From Bacteroides mediterraneensis (GTDB lineage: Bacteria > Bacteroidota > Bacteroidia > Bacteroidales > Bacteroidaceae), in assembly GCF_900128455.1 (NCBI RefSeq), contig NZ_LT635783.1, positions 534,322-598,321 of the forward strand: a DNA stretch of 64,000 bases. The letters are read 5' to 3'. Positions within the stretch are counted from its first letter, which is position 1, and each line of letters begins with the position of its first letter. A model generated the notes under the pieces. It was not told the origin of the DNA. It did not search any database and saw only the letters and a program-made list of their open reading frames with translations. Below are positions 36,740 through 45,125 of this stretch, piece after piece. The position numbers and the translations under genes are program-made.

Positions 36740-36765
36740 AATGTATATGGGATTTATGTTTTTAT

Positions 36766-39093
36766 TCAGAATTTTTCAATCAGTGAAGGGGGACAGTCTT
36801 CCGGAGCACTGCCCCATGTCTTATTGGGCATATTTCCCATGACAAATACCATTTCGCCTCCCTCCGTAATATCTTTATGCGTAATGTAGTTTCGGGTATA
36901 AGGTTTCCCGTTCAAGGTTACTTGTTGTATGTAAATGTTTTCCTTGGAAGTGTTTTCTGCTTGCAGGGTAAAGGTCTTGCCGTTTTCCAAGTGTAGCGTG
37001 GCCTTGGAGAAAGACGGGCTGGCCAGTACATAATAGGGGGAGCCCGGGCAAACTGGATAGAAGCCTAAAGAGGCAAAAATATACCAGGCCGACATCTGTC
37101 CCGCATCGTCGTTGCCCGACAAGCCTCCGGGGGCATTCAGGTATTCCGTTTCCATGATGTGACGTACGGTCTGCTGGGTTTTCCATGGCTGGCCCGCATA
37201 GTTGAACATAAAGGCCACCTGATGGCAGGGTTCGTTGCCGTGCCAGTATCTTTGTGCGCTGAACATGGAGTCCAGTTTCTCCACATAATGCGGGCATCCA
37301 CCCATACATTCCATGAGTCCATACGGGTCCTGTGGCGCGTACCAGGTATAATGGCAGGGTGCCCCTTCGGTGATGAACTTGGCAAACTGGAAGGCGTTCG
37401 CTTCTTTCAGGAAGGTGCCGTCGGCATGCCGTCCCTGTGCATATCCTGTAGCAGGGTCGATGACGTTACGGTAGTTCAGGGCACGGGCGGCCAATAATTT
37501 GTAATCTTCTTCTTTCTGAAGCAGTTTGGCTACTTGGGAAAGAACAAAATCATCGTAGGCATATTCCATGGTACGCGACACCTGCTCTTTGGTGTGAAAG
37601 GCATCGGGCACACTGTCCTCCAGTGGGATGTAGCCATATTCCAGGTATGACTGTAAGGCCCGGCGTCCCATCCCGTTCCGGTAGTCTGCTTCCTGGACGG
37701 GCGATTCAAAAGCATTCTGCCGCATGGCCTTGTAAGCCGTTTCGATGTCAAAGTTGCGGATACCTTTCACGTAGGCATCCCCTATGGCTGCTATGCAATG
37801 GTCGCCAATCATGGCTGCCGTATAGCTGTTCCAGCACGGGAAGATGGGTAACCAGCCACCCTGTTCATATTTGTAGACGAGCGACTGCATCATCTGTCCT
37901 CCTCGAGTGGGGTATAATAGGTTGATGAGCGGATGCAAGGCACGGTAGGTGTCCCACATGCTGAAGTCATCATAATAGGTCTCGTCTTGGGTCAGCTGGA
38001 GAATGGAATCTTTCTGTGCAAAGGCTGGGTATCTTCCATCTACGTCGTTGAATGTGCGGGGAAGGAAAGAAGCCCGATAAAAGGCTCCATAGAATTTCTC
38101 CTTGGCTTCCTGGTCAGGTGTTTCCACTTTGATGGCCGAGAGATGCTTTTCCCAGATTGCGGTAAGTTCCTTCCGCGTCTGGTCGAAATTCCAGTGCGGA
38201 ATTTCCTGTTGCAGATTCTGTTCGGCTCCTTTTCTATCGGTGAAGGAAGAAGCCGCTTTGACCAATACTTGTTCATGGCTTTTTACGTGAAAGCCTATAT
38301 AGATTCCGATATTTTTTTCATGACCGATTTTGGTCTGTCCAGGGAACAGACTGTCTTCCCGGAAAGTCCCGAAGTCGCAGAGGTCTTTCTGGTAGTCTAT
38401 AATAAAATGTCCGCTGTATCCGGCCGGTTCTCCCCAGCCTTGATAAATGCGATGTACGGGATTGTAGCCGTAAATACGTTTCTGAAGGGTATCAATTTCG
38501 ATATATCCTTCTCCTTCGTCACTGTTAGGATTGACGATGAGATAAGCTTTTCCTTCCTTTTGGTAGGAAAAACGGAAAATGGCCGACCGTGAACGGCCTG
38601 TCATTTCAGCCTGAAGATGTTCGTCAGGCAAAGTCACAGCATAATAAGATGGAGTAGCAGTTTCCTGTTCGTGCAAGAATCGGGTGGCTCTTTTTTCCGG
38701 CAAGCATCGTAATGAATCAAACGAAGCTGTTAGTGTCATGGAACCATAATCTTGTGTACATCCTCCCACAATCCAGTGGGAATTGCGGAATCCTTGAAAT
38801 AAGGAATCACGATAATAATATGGTGCGATGCATTTCAGTTCGGTGTCTTGTGTCTGTGGGGTCCAGAAATTCATGCCGTTGGGTTCCAGTACGGCAGGTA
38901 AGGTTTGTCCGTATTCCTCGGTGTGCTTACCAAACATACCGGCAGTATGAGTCGTGCTGGCGGCAGTACCTACTCTTGTGTCGATGTACGACAACAGGTT
39001 TTCGGCAGGATGACCGTTAGTGCATGAAACAATGAATGGAGCAACCGCTCCATAAATCAATGATTTGAGTAATGTAGTAAAGTGTGTCTTCAT
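36766..39093 (-). CDS. GH92 alpha-mannosidase, lipoprotein
   Basis: A Ca2+-dependent inverting exo-alpha-mannosidase of 775 residues, typical of Bacteroides loci that degrade N-glycans, O-glycans or yeast mannan. The ATG at 39093 gives a lipobox ending at Cys24 (FIVSC); the open frame runs a further 16 codons upstream without a better start. The N-terminal beta-sandwich (about 30-270) starts LLSYIDTRVGTAAST, and the (alpha/alpha)6 domain carries GWLPIFPCWNSYTAAMIGDH, HGNEPCHQVAFMFNYAGQP and GGLSGNDDAGQMSAWY, where the catalytic base region lies. Linkage (1,2, 1,3 or other) cannot be told. A hairpin separates it from the SusD gene, so its expression may be lower or separately controlled. Confidence 0.94.
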   Translation of the reverse strand: MKTHFTTLLKSLIYGAVAPFIVSCTNGHPAENLLSYIDTRVGTAASTTHTAGMFGKHTEEYGQTLPAVLEPNGMNFWTPQTQDTELKCIAPYYYRDSLFQGFRNSHWIVGGCTQDYGSMTLTASFDSLRCLPEKRATRFLHEQETATPSYYAVTLPDEHLQAEMTGRSRSAIFRFSYQKEGKAYLIVNPNSDEGEGYIEIDTLQKRIYGYNPVHRIYQGWGEPAGYSGHFIIDYQKDLCDFGTFREDSLFPGQTKIGHEKNIGIYIGFHVKSHEQVLVKAASSFTDRKGAEQNLQQEIPHWNFDQTRKELTAIWEKHLSAIKVETPDQEAKEKFYGAFYRASFLPRTFNDVDGRYPAFAQKDSILQLTQDETYYDDFSMWDTYRALHPLINLLYPTRGGQMMQSLVYKYEQGGWLPIFPCWNSYTAAMIGDHCIAAIGDAYVKGIRNFDIETAYKAMRQNAFESPVQEADYRNGMGRRALQSYLEYGYIPLEDSVPDAFHTKEQVSRTMEYAYDDFVLSQVAKLLQKEEDYKLLAARALNYRNVIDPATGYAQGRHADGTFLKEANAFQFAKFITEGAPCHYTWYAPQDPYGLMECMGGCPHYVEKLDSMFSAQRYWHGNEPCHQVAFMFNYAGQPWKTQQTVRHIMETEYLNAPGGLSGNDDAGQMSAWYIFASLGFYPVCPGSPYYVLASPSFSKATLHLENGKTFTLQAENTSKENIYIQQVTLNGKPYTRNYITHKDITEGGEMVFVMGNMPNKTWGSAPEDCPPSLIEKF

Positions 39094-39238
39094 GAATCTT
39101 AAATCTACGTGATTGCTATTTTTCAATAATAAGCATAGCAATTATATGGTTTGTATGGGTTTAAGACTATTCAACTCATCATTTGTACATCCCTGTTATA
39201 GAATTAACCTTTGAAAACTGAATGATAAAATGAATGGC

Positions 39239-39272
39239 AAATATCGGTGAGGGAAGTCCCTCACCGATATTT
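39239..39272 (-). terminator. Hairpin after the SusD gene
   Basis: A nearly perfect inverted repeat AAATATCGGTGAGGG facing its complement with a very short loop, 11 bases after the SusD stop. It may end most transcripts or protect the susCD mRNA, as seen in other polysaccharide loci. Confidence 0.8.
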
Positions 39273-39282
39273 TATAAAGTAA

Positions 39283-40950
39283 TCAATAACCCGGATTCTG
39301 TTTCCAGTTGGTATTGTTGTTCAACGCATCGATACTCAACGGCCACAAGCGGTATTGAGGATTCTTTGCATTCAGGTTAAACTGATCCTTGAAGCCCCAA
39401 GGCTCTTCAAATTTTCCGAAACGGATCAGGTCGTTACGACGCCAGTGCTCGTCGAGGAATTCACGTCCACGTTCATCCAGGATTTCCTGCAGGCTCGGGT
39501 CGTGGTCCAGCAGCGGAGCGTTCACATACGCACGGATCTGGTTGAACAGGCTCATCGGGGTATCGCCGTTAGTAGCTGTACCACCACGGACAATAGCTTC
39601 ACATTTCATCAGGATAATGTCTGCATAACGGAAGATTGGGAAGTCATTGTCCTGGTTACGGCTGAAGTTGTTATAGTCGTTGATGTCCGGGAAGAACTTG
39701 ATGGAACGGTAACCTTGTGTCCATCCTTTCAAGTCTGCACCGCAGTTCAGGTCAGCATTAGGCACTACAGGAGGATTGGCTGTCAGGTCTTCCTTCAAGG
39801 TGATGGCCTTGGTGAAAGTCACGTTCTCACCGCCATACGTGTTGCGGATGTTGGTCGGGTCACCGGTGGCATTGTCATACTGGTATACGTCGAAGGAAGG
39901 CAGTCCGATGTTCTCACCGGTACTACCGGCAATCACGTCGTTACGACGGTCGCCCGGCAGGCAGAACAATTCTACGAATTCAGGAGTCAGTGCCATATTA
40001 CCACCCACTGAGTTACTCATTTCGATGCTGTAGAAACCGTTGCTGTTCTGACCACGACGCCATGTACGGAAACGGGCGAAGGTCATACCCTGAACTGTTT
40101 CTGCATCATACGGCATGGCGTAGATGAAGTCCTTGATCTGTGAGCCGTTGGTATACATGAACTTGGTCTTGTAGTCGTCGCTCAGGTCAAAATGGCCGGA
40201 AGCGATGATACGGTCGCAGGCTTTAATACACTCATTCAGTTTCTCATTCTTGTCATTGGCGTTCCAGCTTGAACTGGTCACGTCCTTGGTATAGACGTTC
40301 CAGTTGATGTACAGCTTGGCCAGCAGGGCATCCACCATCCAGCGGGTCGGCTTGCCATAAGTGGAGGCATCCACGTTCTCGTAGCAGTTGTCGCGTACGG
40401 CAAGCAGTTCCGATTCAATCCACTTGGCCACGTCGGCACGCGGGGAACGGTCAATCTTTTCGTCGTCGGCCAGCAGGTGGTCGATGATAGGAGTATCACC
40501 CCAGTGGTCCATGATCATGAAGTGGTAGAAGGCGCGCACGGCACGTACCGGAGCCAGGTCCTCGTCGGACACACCGCCGGCGCTCAGGTCGAACAGGACA
40601 CGGTTACAGTTGGTGATGGCACTCTGCAGCTCATCGAACACGTTCAGCTGGTTCTTTGAGTTGGTCGGGTCGATCATGTGCAGTGAGAAGTTTGCCATAT
40701 CACGGCCGTTCAGGTAGTCACCGTCGAAGCTGACGGCTGTGTACTCATCCGAGTTGCAGGATACGCCCTCGTCGAAACGGCGGCCAATGGCGTTGCGGAA
40801 TCCATAGAAAGCGTTGCTCATCTGGGCCTCTATGGCGATTTCCGAATTGGGCATCTCGGTATATTGGGATTCAATATTAACGTCCAGATCGGTACAACCG
40901 AATGCGGTAAGTGCCAGGAAGGCACCAGTCAATATATTTCTTGTTTTCAT
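39283..40950 (-). CDS. SusD-like surface glycan-binding lipoprotein
   Basis: The lid protein of a SusCD importer, 555 residues, outer-membrane lipoprotein with Cys19 (LTAFGC). It has the helical TPR-like scaffold (about 100-290; RAVRAFYHFMIMDHWGDTPI) and the C-terminal RagB/SusD region with FPIFRYADIILMKCEA and DERGREFLDEHWRRNDLIRFG, which are signatures of the family. It starts 25 bases after the SusC stop. The ligand pocket cannot be inferred from sequence. Context (GH89, HGSNAT-like, GH92) suggests an alpha-GlcNAc- or mannose-containing host glycan. Confidence 0.96.
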   Translation of the reverse strand: MKTRNILTGAFLALTAFGCTDLDVNIESQYTEMPNSEIAIEAQMSNAFYGFRNAIGRRFDEGVSCNSDEYTAVSFDGDYLNGRDMANFSLHMIDPTNSKNQLNVFDELQSAITNCNRVLFDLSAGGVSDEDLAPVRAVRAFYHFMIMDHWGDTPIIDHLLADDEKIDRSPRADVAKWIESELLAVRDNCYENVDASTYGKPTRWMVDALLAKLYINWNVYTKDVTSSSWNANDKNEKLNECIKACDRIIASGHFDLSDDYKTKFMYTNGSQIKDFIYAMPYDAETVQGMTFARFRTWRRGQNSNGFYSIEMSNSVGGNMALTPEFVELFCLPGDRRNDVIAGSTGENIGLPSFDVYQYDNATGDPTNIRNTYGGENVTFTKAITLKEDLTANPPVVPNADLNCGADLKGWTQGYRSIKFFPDINDYNNFSRNQDNDFPIFRYADIILMKCEAIVRGGTATNGDTPMSLFNQIRAYVNAPLLDHDPSLQEILDERGREFLDEHWRRNDLIRFGKFEEPWGFKDQFNLNAKNPQYRLWPLSIDALNNNTNWKQNPGY

Positions 40951-40975
40951 ATCTTAAAATCTCCTGTGTTAAGGG

Positions 40976-43900
40976 TTAGAAATTCACGTTTACGCCCACC
41001 ATGAAGGTACGTGTACGCGGGTAAGTGGTATTACGCCAGTCCATACCCGGTTCCAGGCCGCCCAGACTGATTTCAGGGTCTACACCTTTGTAACCGGTGA
41101 TGGTGAATACGTTGTTGCAAGTGGCATACAGGCGCAGGTTGTTGACCCAGTTGCCCAGTTTGCCGAAGTTATAGCCTAAAGTCAAGGTAGACAGACGGAG
41201 GTAGGAACCGTTTTCCAGGTAGCGGTCGGACGGAGCCTGTGCACGTGAGTCGTGTGCGTTCTGTCCTTCAGCCACTTCTGCCAGCACGTTCTTACCGTTG
41301 CTTACCAGGCTCACGTTGTTGTAGTAGCAGCGGGTGGCGTTGAAAATCTTGTTACCGGCCACACCCTGGAAGAAGGCGGTCAGCGTCCAGTTCTTCCATG
41401 TGAAGTCGTTGTTCCATCCGTAAGTCAGTTTCGGCTGGGCTGATCCGTGAGGACGGCGGTCTTCGTCTGCCGGAGCGTCTGTAGTACCGATCAGGTTGCC
41501 GTCGGCATCATAGTCGTTGAAGATGGAGCCTCCGTTTTCATCGTAGCCGGCCCATTCATACAGGTAGAACTGTCCGAGCGGGGCACCTTCCATGATACGC
41601 TGTACCTGTGTGCTGGTGTAACCACCTACATCCGGATTGGCACGGTCGCTGTATTCTACAGAATATGTGTCGTTTGAAAGTTTCTCTACCACGTTCTTGT
41701 TGTGAGACAGGTTAAGCGTGGTGCTCCATGTGAAGTTGTGTGTCTTCACCGGAACGGCGTTGATGGTGATTTCCACACCTTTGTTGCTGATGTCACCTAC
41801 GTTGGCAGTCATCCATCCGTAAGGATAACGGTTGGTGGAAACCGCATAGTCGAAAATCAAGTCGCTGGTACGCTTGTCATAATATTCGATGGTACCGGTC
41901 AGCCGGTTGTTCAGGAAGCCGAAGTCCACACCGATGTTGAACATGCCGGTGGTTTCCCATTTCAAATCCGGGTTTGAGTTACGGGTAGCACCCAAGATAC
42001 GGTATTGTGAGGAAGTACCGTTGGCATCCACGTAAGTGAACCAGCCGGTAGAACCGTAGATAGGACGGGAATAGAAGGCATCGAATCCCAGTGAGTTACC
42101 GCTGACACCGTAGCCGACACGCAGCTTCAAGTCATCGAACACGCTCTGGCTCTTCATGAAATCCTCTTCCGTGATACGCCATGCGGCAGATACAGAGGGG
42201 AAGGTACCCCAGCGGTTGTTGACACCGAATGCGGAAGAACCGTCACGACGTACAGTGGCCTGCAACAGGTATTTGCTGTTGAAACTGTAGTTGACACGTC
42301 CGTAGAAGGAAATCATACGCAGGGTGGACAGGTTGTTGCTGATCACATCGTTGATGGAGATGTTGTTGGCCACGCCCAGATTGTGATAAGTCAGGTCATC
42401 GTTGTAGAAGTTGTACACCTTCAAACCGAAACCGTCGCTGTTGTCGGCCTGTTCCCAGGAGTAACCCAGCATGACGCCCACCTTGTGCGCATCGGCAAAG
42501 GTGTGGTTCCAGTTCAGGTAAGTTTCCATTTGCTTACGAGTGTTTTCCAGTGTGCTGCGGTCAGCTTGGCCATTACGTGAAGCCACGCTCGGCAATTCAG
42601 TCTTGCTGCTGTTGTAGTTGCTGTAGATGTACTGCTGGTTCTGGTAAGACAGGTTCAGGTTCCAGTCCAGACCGTCGAGGATGTGGAGTGTGGCCTGTGC
42701 CGTTCCCTGCAGCAGCTTCTCTTTCGTGTCATAGCGGTCTTCGCTGATCATACGGACCGGGTTGAAGTTCTGTGAAATCTGTGTGTTGCCATACCAGGAA
42801 CCGTCCGCATTTTTGACGGGAACCAGCGGGCTGTAGTAGTACATGGCGTCCAATACGCTCTGGCCGTTTCCGCCGGTAGGACCTGTAGAGCTGTTACGAA
42901 CGCTGGCATTGACGCTGAAGGCCAGTTCCAAGCGGTCGTTCAGGGCTTTTGTCTGTACGAAAGAACGGGCGTTGAGACGGTCCATGCTGGTGCCGCGTAC
43001 CACACCCTGACGGTCCATGAAGTTGATGGAGGCGCTATAGCTGGTCTTCTCGTTACCTCCGTTGATGGATACGTTGTGGTTATGGCTGAAACCGGTACGG
43101 AGCACTTCGTCCTGCCAGTTGGTATTGGCCGGGTTGTTGACGTCATAATACGGAGACAGGTCGATGTTGTTCTTGCTTGCAAAGTCCAGCAGCTGGTCTG
43201 CCGACATCATGTCGAGAGTGTTCATCGTCTTGTCCCATGCCACGTAGCCGCTGTAGCTTACGCTGGTATGTCCGTCCTTCTTTCCTTTCTTGGTTGTCAC
43301 GATGATTACACCGTTGGCTGCCTTTGAACCGTAGATGGCGGTGGCAGAGGCATCGCGGAGCACATCGATGCTTTCGATGTCATCCGGGGCGATGAGTGAC
43401 AGGCTGGCGCCCGGCACACCGTCGATTACATAGTACGGCTCCATGGCTTCACCTGCACGCAGTGAGGAAGCACCGCGCAAAGAGATGGAAGCTGAACCGT
43501 TCGGGTCACTGGTGTTGGCCACTGTCAGTCCCGGAACTTTACCTTGCAGCATCTGTGCAGGGCTGGTTACGACACCCACGTTCAGGTCTTCTGCCTTTAC
43601 GGAAGTGATGGAGCTGGTCACATCCTTGCGCTGCATGCTACCGTAACCGATGACTACCACTTCATCCAAGGTTTCCGTATCTTCCAGAAGAGTTACGTTC
43701 ATTCTGGCACCTTTCACCACATTTTCTTGTGCCACGAAACCAATATAAGAGAATACAAGTGTTTTACCTTTCTCTGTTCGAAGAGAGAAATTACCATCCA
43801 GGTCGGTAACCGTACCGTTGGTGGTACCTTTTTCAATGACGTTTACACCAATCAGTGGTTCACCTGATTTGCTCTGTACACGTCCTGTAACTGTGAGTTG

Positions 43901-43990
43901 CGCGAATGCCCATGAGACATTCATCAGAAAAAGAGCCATAAATAAAGCAAATGGCCTTAGTCTTGCATTTTTCAATTGTACTTTACACAT
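40976..43990 (-). CDS. SusC-like TonB-dependent outer-membrane transporter
   Basis: The channel of the SusCD importer, 1004 residues. A signal peptide ends near VSWAFAQ (residue 30). A carboxypeptidase-D-like regulatory domain (about 32-110; GRVQSKSGEPLIGVNV, YIGFVAQE) precedes the SusC signature DEVVVIGYGSMQRKD and the plug domain (about 120-240; APDDIESIDVLRDASATAIYG). The 22-strand barrel follows and ends in the aromatic terminus VGVNVNF. It starts 33 bases after the HGSNAT-like gene and is followed at 25 bases by its SusD partner, all on one strand. It imports oligosaccharides from the surface, driven by TonB. Confidence 0.97.
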   Translation of the reverse strand: MCKVQLKNARLRPFALFMALFLMNVSWAFAQLTVTGRVQSKSGEPLIGVNVIEKGTTNGTVTDLDGNFSLRTEKGKTLVFSYIGFVAQENVVKGARMNVTLLEDTETLDEVVVIGYGSMQRKDVTSSITSVKAEDLNVGVVTSPAQMLQGKVPGLTVANTSDPNGSASISLRGASSLRAGEAMEPYYVIDGVPGASLSLIAPDDIESIDVLRDASATAIYGSKAANGVIIVTTKKGKKDGHTSVSYSGYVAWDKTMNTLDMMSADQLLDFASKNNIDLSPYYDVNNPANTNWQDEVLRTGFSHNHNVSINGGNEKTSYSASINFMDRQGVVRGTSMDRLNARSFVQTKALNDRLELAFSVNASVRNSSTGPTGGNGQSVLDAMYYYSPLVPVKNADGSWYGNTQISQNFNPVRMISEDRYDTKEKLLQGTAQATLHILDGLDWNLNLSYQNQQYIYSNYNSSKTELPSVASRNGQADRSTLENTRKQMETYLNWNHTFADAHKVGVMLGYSWEQADNSDGFGLKVYNFYNDDLTYHNLGVANNISINDVISNNLSTLRMISFYGRVNYSFNSKYLLQATVRRDGSSAFGVNNRWGTFPSVSAAWRITEEDFMKSQSVFDDLKLRVGYGVSGNSLGFDAFYSRPIYGSTGWFTYVDANGTSSQYRILGATRNSNPDLKWETTGMFNIGVDFGFLNNRLTGTIEYYDKRTSDLIFDYAVSTNRYPYGWMTANVGDISNKGVEITINAVPVKTHNFTWSTTLNLSHNKNVVEKLSNDTYSVEYSDRANPDVGGYTSTQVQRIMEGAPLGQFYLYEWAGYDENGGSIFNDYDADGNLIGTTDAPADEDRRPHGSAQPKLTYGWNNDFTWKNWTLTAFFQGVAGNKIFNATRCYYNNVSLVSNGKNVLAEVAEGQNAHDSRAQAPSDRYLENGSYLRLSTLTLGYNFGKLGNWVNNLRLYATCNNVFTITGYKGVDPEISLGGLEPGMDWRNTTYPRTRTFMVGVNVNF

Positions 43991-44023
43991 AAACTTAGAT
44001 TTTTAAAAGGTTAGTTTTTAAAA

Positions 44024-45091
44024 TCATATCTTGATATATATTTTTTTCCGATGTAGGATGTAGCCCGTGATACACATGAGGGAGCAGAAAAGCAACGCAT
44101 AGATGAGGGAGGCAAAATATGGATCCGTAAATACGACCAGAATGCCCTGATAAATTACTTTTCGGATACCCCATTCGGAAAAGGCGATAGCTACCACTTC
44201 ACTGAGCACGTAGAGAAAGAGCGGATTCATGCCGAAAACCAGGAAGAAAGTCCAGCCTTTGTTCACTTCCTTTACGTCGATTACATACATGAGTAAGGCA
44301 AGCAGCAAGGAGCCCCATCCACAGGTTACGAAAACGAAACTCGTAGACCAGACCCGTTTGTTGAGAGGCATCCAGATGGAAAGAATATAACCCACTACCA
44401 ACATTATCACTGCCACTGTGATGAGTTTGACAACCCGTTGGCTTACGGGAATCTTTTCCAATAACAGCTTGCCACACAAAAATCCGATGAGGGTGTGGGC
44501 TACAGCGGAAATGGTTGCCACCAGTCCTTCCGGATCGACCGGACTCTTCTTGTACAGGTGGGCTTCTCCGAAAATGCTTCTGTCGATGACAGCCAGAATG
44601 TTGGTGTCGTCGCAAGCATAGCCGTTTCCCACCAGCAGAAGAATGGAATAGACCACCAGCAAGCCACCTGCAATCCATGGAAGGTATTTGTGGCGGATGT
44701 AAATGACCAGCAGTGATACAATTCCGTAGCACAAACCGATGCGTTGCAGTACGCCGGGGATACGAAGCGTGTCTATCGGGAAAAATTCACCTTTGCAGGC
44801 ATAGCCGAACCATTCGATACCGAGTCCGATGAGAATGATAAGGAAAGTCCGCCGGAAAATCTTTTTGACCACATCCTGCGAGGGCTTGAAGTCGAACTTC
44901 CGAAGAGAAATGTACGTAGAAATACCTACCATGAACAGGAAGAACGGGAAGACCAGGTCACATGGAGTCAGACCGTTCCATACGGAATGGCGCAACGGGG
45001 CATACGAAACGGAGCCTCCGGCATTGTTTACCAGAATCATGCCGCATACTGTAATGCCGCGTAATACATCGAGTGACAAGAGTCGTTTCAT
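44024..45091 (-). CDS. HGSNAT-like membrane acyltransferase (NagX/DUF5009 type)
   Basis: A 355-residue inner-membrane protein with about ten helices, homologous to human heparan-alpha-glucosaminide N-acetyltransferase, which uses cytosolic acetyl-CoA to acetylate terminal alpha-glucosamine on the other side of the membrane. It opens with RLLSLDVLRGITVCGMILVN. His35 in LRHSVWNGLTPCDLVFP lines up with the catalytic histidine of the human enzyme (HASWNGLT there, from memory). RIPGVLQRIGLCYG, DPEGLVATISAVAH and IPVSQ/MPLNKRVWSTSFV segments also match. It sits between GH89 (34 bases upstream) and SusC (33 bases downstream). An alternative role as a sugar-related transporter has been suggested for some NagX proteins. 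Confidence 0.88.
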   Translation of the reverse strand: MKRLLSLDVLRGITVCGMILVNNAGGSVSYAPLRHSVWNGLTPCDLVFPFFLFMVGISTYISLRKFDFKPSQDVVKKIFRRTFLIILIGLGIEWFGYACKGEFFPIDTLRIPGVLQRIGLCYGIVSLLVIYIRHKYLPWIAGGLLVVYSILLLVGNGYACDDTNILAVIDRSIFGEAHLYKKSPVDPEGLVATISAVAHTLIGFLCGKLLLEKIPVSQRVVKLITVAVIMLVVGYILSIWMPLNKRVWSTSFVFVTCGWGSLLLALLMYVIDVKEVNKGWTFFLVFGMNPLFLYVLSEVVAIAFSEWGIRKVIYQGILVVFTDPYFASLIYALLFCSLMCITGYILHRKKIYIKI

Positions 45092-45125
45092 GGTGCTTTC
45101 TGTTTTAAGGGGTTAGTCCCGGCTT